Below are positions 7,935 to 9,949 of a stretch of 9,949 bases of DNA, piece by piece (position 1 is the stretch's first letter; every line of letters starts with the position of its first letter). The translations under genes were made by a program, and so were the position numbers. Source of the DNA: Clostridiales bacterium. Its GTDB lineage: Bacteria > Bacillota > Clostridia > Christensenellales > Aristaeellaceae. A model generated the notes under the pieces. It was given only the letters and a program-made list of their open reading frames with translations. It did not search any database and was not told the origin of the DNA. The stretch covers positions 1 through 9,949 of the forward strand of contig DXVG01000040.1 of the NCBI GenBank assembly GCA_019409045.1. The letters run 5' to 3'.

Positions 7935-9146
7935 CTATTGCGCCTGCGCGGCGTCGGCCGCGTCGGCTTCGCCAGCCTCGCCGGTCGCGTCGACCTCGCC
8001 GGTCGCGTCGGCCTCGCCGGTCGCGTCGACCTCGTGGCCGTCGCGCGTGTAGACCAGCACGGTCATGCCCAGCCGCACGCTCGCGTCGGGCGTGAAATCG
8101 ACATAGGCGGTGTAGGTCGGCTCGCCCGCGCTCGCCGTTGCGGTTTCGCCGCCCTCCGCGCCGCTGGAAGCCGCGGACGCGGAGAGGTAGGAAATGCCGG
8201 AGACGACGCCCTCAAAGCGCGTGGCGCGGTCCGGGTCCCAGTTGAACTCTATGTCCACCGGCATGCCCTCGCGTATGTATCCCAAGTCGCTCTCGCGCAC
8301 CTGCATCTCTATGCGCGTGCCCTTGTCCGGGTAGATGGAGAGTATCTTTCCGGCCTTCTCCACCGACGAGCCCGCGGCGGCGTCCACCGAGGCGACGATG
8401 CCGTCCACCTCGCAGATGATCTGGCTGCCGGGGGCGTAGAGGCCGTCGAGCGTGCCGGTGACGGTCTCAAACAGCAGCTCCCCGCGCTCGACGAAGTCGC
8501 CGTTTTGAACGTGCATCTTCAGTATGCTGCCGCTGCCCTTGATGGGCACCACCTTCGTGGCCGCGACCGTTCCCCGGCCGATGCGCGAGGACTCGGCGTA
8601 GTCCCCGCGGCGGTAGATGTTCACCGTCTCGCCCATGTAGAACTCCCCGCCGGTGACCTCCACGTTGTATTCCCCGGCCTTCTCGCCCATGCCGGTGACC
8701 ACGCCGGTGCCGCGGTGGCTGCCGTCGGAGGTGCACTTGAGGTAGACCTCCTCGCCGACGTGGACGAACTTGTTCTCGCTGCGGTTGTACGCCTTTTCGG
8801 TCGAGGCGGCGAGCGTGTACTTGTTGGTCGGCTCGATGAACAGCACCGCGCCGTATCGCTCGGTCACGCCCTCGGTGACGTCGCCCTCCTTGCCGAACAC
8901 GCCCGCGACGTGCCCCTCCACATCCGCGTACACGCGGGTGGTGCGCACATCGGCGAGCACCTGGCCCTGCTGCACGCGCTCGCCCACGCGCACGTTCACA
9001 TCGTCCACCACGCCGCCGAAGGGCGCGAGCACGAACTGCGCCTCCCCGCCGGTCACCACGCCGTCAAACGCCATTTCCGCCAATGCCGCGCCGCCCAGAA
9101 TCGCCAGCGCGAGCAGGCAGGCCGTCAGCGCGCGAAGCCGCTTCAT
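7935..9146 (-). CDS. Secreted adaptor with duplicated lipoyl/beta-barrel unit, no coiled-coil hairpin
   Basis: This 403-residue HlyD-like protein has an N-terminal signal sequence (1-23, cleaved near ALA/EM, or kept as an anchor). Unit 1: lipoyl halves at 36-67 (VRVGERVQQGQVLADV) and 70-105 (VYADVEGHVAGVFGKEGDV) directly joined, then a barrel at about 109-180. Unit 2: halves at 198-228 (MHVQNGDFVERGELLFE) and 236-272 (CEVDGIVASVDAAAGSSVEKAG), then a barrel at 277-367 ending VRLGMTVLVYT. The two barrels match in order: HVGEEVYLK with IREGMPVDIE, GTGVVTGM with FEGVVSGI, MGETVNIYR with LGMTVLVYT. A Ser/Ala/Gly loop sits at 321-343 and an acidic hexapeptide repeat tail at 373-390. The ATG at 9146 overlaps the upstream stop (ATGA) and follows AGGAGG by seven bases. 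Without a hairpin it cannot act as a classical tunnel adaptor; it may be a polymer- or transporter-binding accessory. Membership of the adaptor superfamily is firm, the role is unknown. Confidence 0.83.
   Translation of the reverse strand: MKRLRALTACLLALAILGGAALAEMAFDGVVTGGEAQFVLAPFGGVVDDVNVRVGERVQQGQVLADVRTTRVYADVEGHVAGVFGKEGDVTEGVTERYGAVLFIEPTNKYTLAASTEKAYNRSENKFVHVGEEVYLKCTSDGSHRGTGVVTGMGEKAGEYNVEVTGGEFYMGETVNIYRRGDYAESSRIGRGTVAATKVVPIKGSGSILKMHVQNGDFVERGELLFETVTGTLDGLYAPGSQIICEVDGIVASVDAAAGSSVEKAGKILSIYPDKGTRIEMQVRESDLGYIREGMPVDIEFNWDPDRATRFEGVVSGISYLSASAASSGAEGGETATASAGEPTYTAYVDFTPDASVRLGMTVLVYTRDGHEVDATGEADATGEVDATGEAGEADAADAAQAQ
7976..8029 (-). repeat. Three tandem 18-base units coding DATGE hexapeptides
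   Basis: Three consecutive 18-base units are identical except for the last base, which alternates a/g/a on the plus strand. On the coding strand they give (V/A)DATGE three times near the C-terminus of the adaptor. In-frame units allow copy-number change without breaking the gene. The tail is acidic and probably disordered. Confidence 0.9.
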
Positions 9147-9949
9147 GCAATCCCCTCCTCCGTATCGGCGTGCCCGGCCTGCGGGTGCTCCTGCGGCGGC
9201 CACGCGCCGAAGGGCACATCCAGAAGCTGCGTCGGGCCATAGTAGAGGTCGTAATAGTACATGGAGCTGGTCTGGTCCGCGTCGAGCGGGTAGACCTCCT
9301 CCTCCACCTGCGCCTCCACGGCCATCTCGCCCGTCTCCGGGTCGAGCGTGGAGCCGCTCATCCAGATGGTATAGTCAAACTTGCGCGTGGAGACGCCTCC
9401 GGCCTTGAGGCGCGTGTACTCCGTTCCGGCGGTGAAGCCGGCGGTGGACAGCGCCGTGACGCGGTCGCCCACGCGAAACACCATGTACTCCACGCCGCTG
9501 TTGAACAGCATGCGGTAGACCGCGCCGTTGAAGCGCCACACATAGGCGTAGTCGCCCTCGAAGGCCGGGTCGAGCTCGGCGGTGAGCAGCAGCGTGTCGG
9601 GCCCGTCCCCGGCCGCGTGCGCGTCGTCCCCGGTCTCGTCCTGCGCGTCCTCGTCGCCCGGATACCAGAGCTTGAGCCCTATCTCCTTCCAGCGCGCGAG
9701 CGCGGCGGTGAACATGGCCTCGCCCTCGGGCGGCTGCGCGCCGTCCACGGCGTCGTGCTCCAGCGTGAGCGCCAGCGGCGCTTCGCCGACGGTCAGGCGG
9801 TGCATCGGCTCTCTGGAGACGGTCAGCTCCAGCGCGTCATAGGGCGTGGTATCCACATCCTCGTCGCCGGTGTGCTTGATGGAAGTCCCGCTCCCATCCC
9901 CGCTGCCGCCTCCGCCGCCACCGCCGCCTCCGCCGTAGCTGGGGATCTC
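9143..9949 (-). CDS. Unrecognised acidic protein with ten-glycine linker, N-terminus outside window
   Basis: The frame is open to the right edge, giving 268 visible codons. The first GTG/ATG-like codon in the window (9856) is therefore internal, not a start. Visible residues 1-31 are a low-complexity linker: EIPSY, ten glycines, then SGDGSGTSIKHTGDED. The next part (ALELTVSREPMHRLTVGEAPLALTLEHD) and a later block (GDYAYVWRFNGAVYRMLFNSG, then YMVFRVGDRVTALSTAGFTAG) are strand-rich and look like one or two small beta-domains. An acidic Asp/Glu/Ala stretch separates them. The end is proline- and acid-rich (WPPQEHPQAGHADTEEGIA) with no membrane helix or sorting signal. Its stop overlaps the adaptor start by four bases (ATGA), so the two are translationally coupled and probably work together. 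I do not recognise the family. The glycine run suggests a second domain, perhaps membrane or envelope, lies upstream. Confidence 0.75.
   Translation of the reverse strand, partial: EIPSYGGGGGGGGGGSGDGSGTSIKHTGDEDVDTTPYDALELTVSREPMHRLTVGEAPLALTLEHDAVDGAQPPEGEAMFTAALARWKEIGLKLWYPGDEDAQDETGDDAHAAGDGPDTLLLTAELDPAFEGDYAYVWRFNGAVYRMLFNSGVEYMVFRVGDRVTALSTAGFTAGTEYTRLKAGGVSTRKFDYTIWMSGSTLDPETGEMAVEAQVEEEVYPLDADQTSSMYYYDLYYGPTQLLDVPFGAWPPQEHPQAGHADTEEGIA
9154..9159 (-). promoter_or_regulatory. Ribosome binding site of the duplicated adaptor
   Basis: AGGAGG lies inside the last codons of the preceding gene, seven bases before the ATG at 9146. It fixes this start over upstream in-frame alternatives, because only the 9146 start puts a signal sequence at the N-terminus. 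Confidence 0.7.
9894..9936 (-). repeat. Glycine-codon run (GGN repeats)
   Basis: A near-perfect GGC/GGA/GGT series codes ten consecutive glycines followed by Gly/Ser/Asp residues. It is a flexible domain linker at protein level and a slippage-prone tract at DNA level. Gain or loss of units would stay in frame. Confidence 0.85.

Noticed and set aside
7976..8029. CRISPR-like repeat array
   Set aside because: The units are contiguous without spacers, in frame with a protein and encode a hexapeptide repeat.
5632..8052. An 806-codon plus-strand open frame
   Set aside because: It is antisense to the first propeller/binding-protein gene and the adaptor end, with the same His/Arg/Val-rich shadow composition and no recognisable motif or proper start context.
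7938..9242. A 434-codon plus-strand open frame
   Set aside because: It is a shadow of the duplicated adaptor. The opposite strand has clear lipoyl motifs and a ribosome binding site.
9143..9856. GTG at 9856 as the start of the rightmost gene
   Set aside because: The frame stays open to the window edge through a glycine linker and no ribosome binding site precedes 9856. The true start is outside.

Overview
The window is one unbroken block of genes that all read on the minus strand, in transcription order from position 9949 down to 1. It is GC-rich, with mostly G or C in third codon positions, strong GGAGG-type ribosome binding sites and short Lys-rich signal peptides. That fits a GC-rich Gram-positive, most likely an uncultured anaerobic clostridium (Bacillota). 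This is inference from style only, because no marker gene is present. Gaps between genes run from a 4-base overlap to 118 bases and no convincing promoter is visible, so the block looks like the middle of a single operon cut at both window edges. No stretch above 118 bases lacks a gene. No RNA genes, mobile elements or CRISPR arrays were seen.

Layout in transcription order: (1) the C-terminal 268 codons of an unrecognised protein with a ten-glycine run, 9143-9949; (2) a secreted HlyD-like adaptor built from two copies of a lipoyl (barrel-sandwich) plus beta-barrel unit, without a coiled-coil hairpin, 7935-9146; (3) and (4) two tandem paralogous secreted proteins of 777 and 772 residues, each joining an N-terminal beta-propeller-like region of about 300 residues to a family 1-type solute-binding protein, 5542-7875 and 3105-5423; (5) and (6) a MalF-type and a MalG-type ABC import permease, 2214-3068 and 1346-2203; (7) a membrane-anchored HlyD/MacA-type adaptor with a real helical hairpin, running off the left edge, 1-1331.

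Genes 3 to 6 make an ABC importer of the carbohydrate-uptake type that lacks its own ATPase within the window. The ATPase is presumably shared from elsewhere in the genome or lies outside. The importer is bracketed by two different adaptors normally associated with export or envelope-spanning assemblies. The substrate cannot be read from the sequence. The most unusual points are the duplicated propeller/binding-protein fusions (both without a usable lipobox), the internally duplicated hairpin-less adaptor, and the joining of importer and exporter-type parts in one transcription unit.
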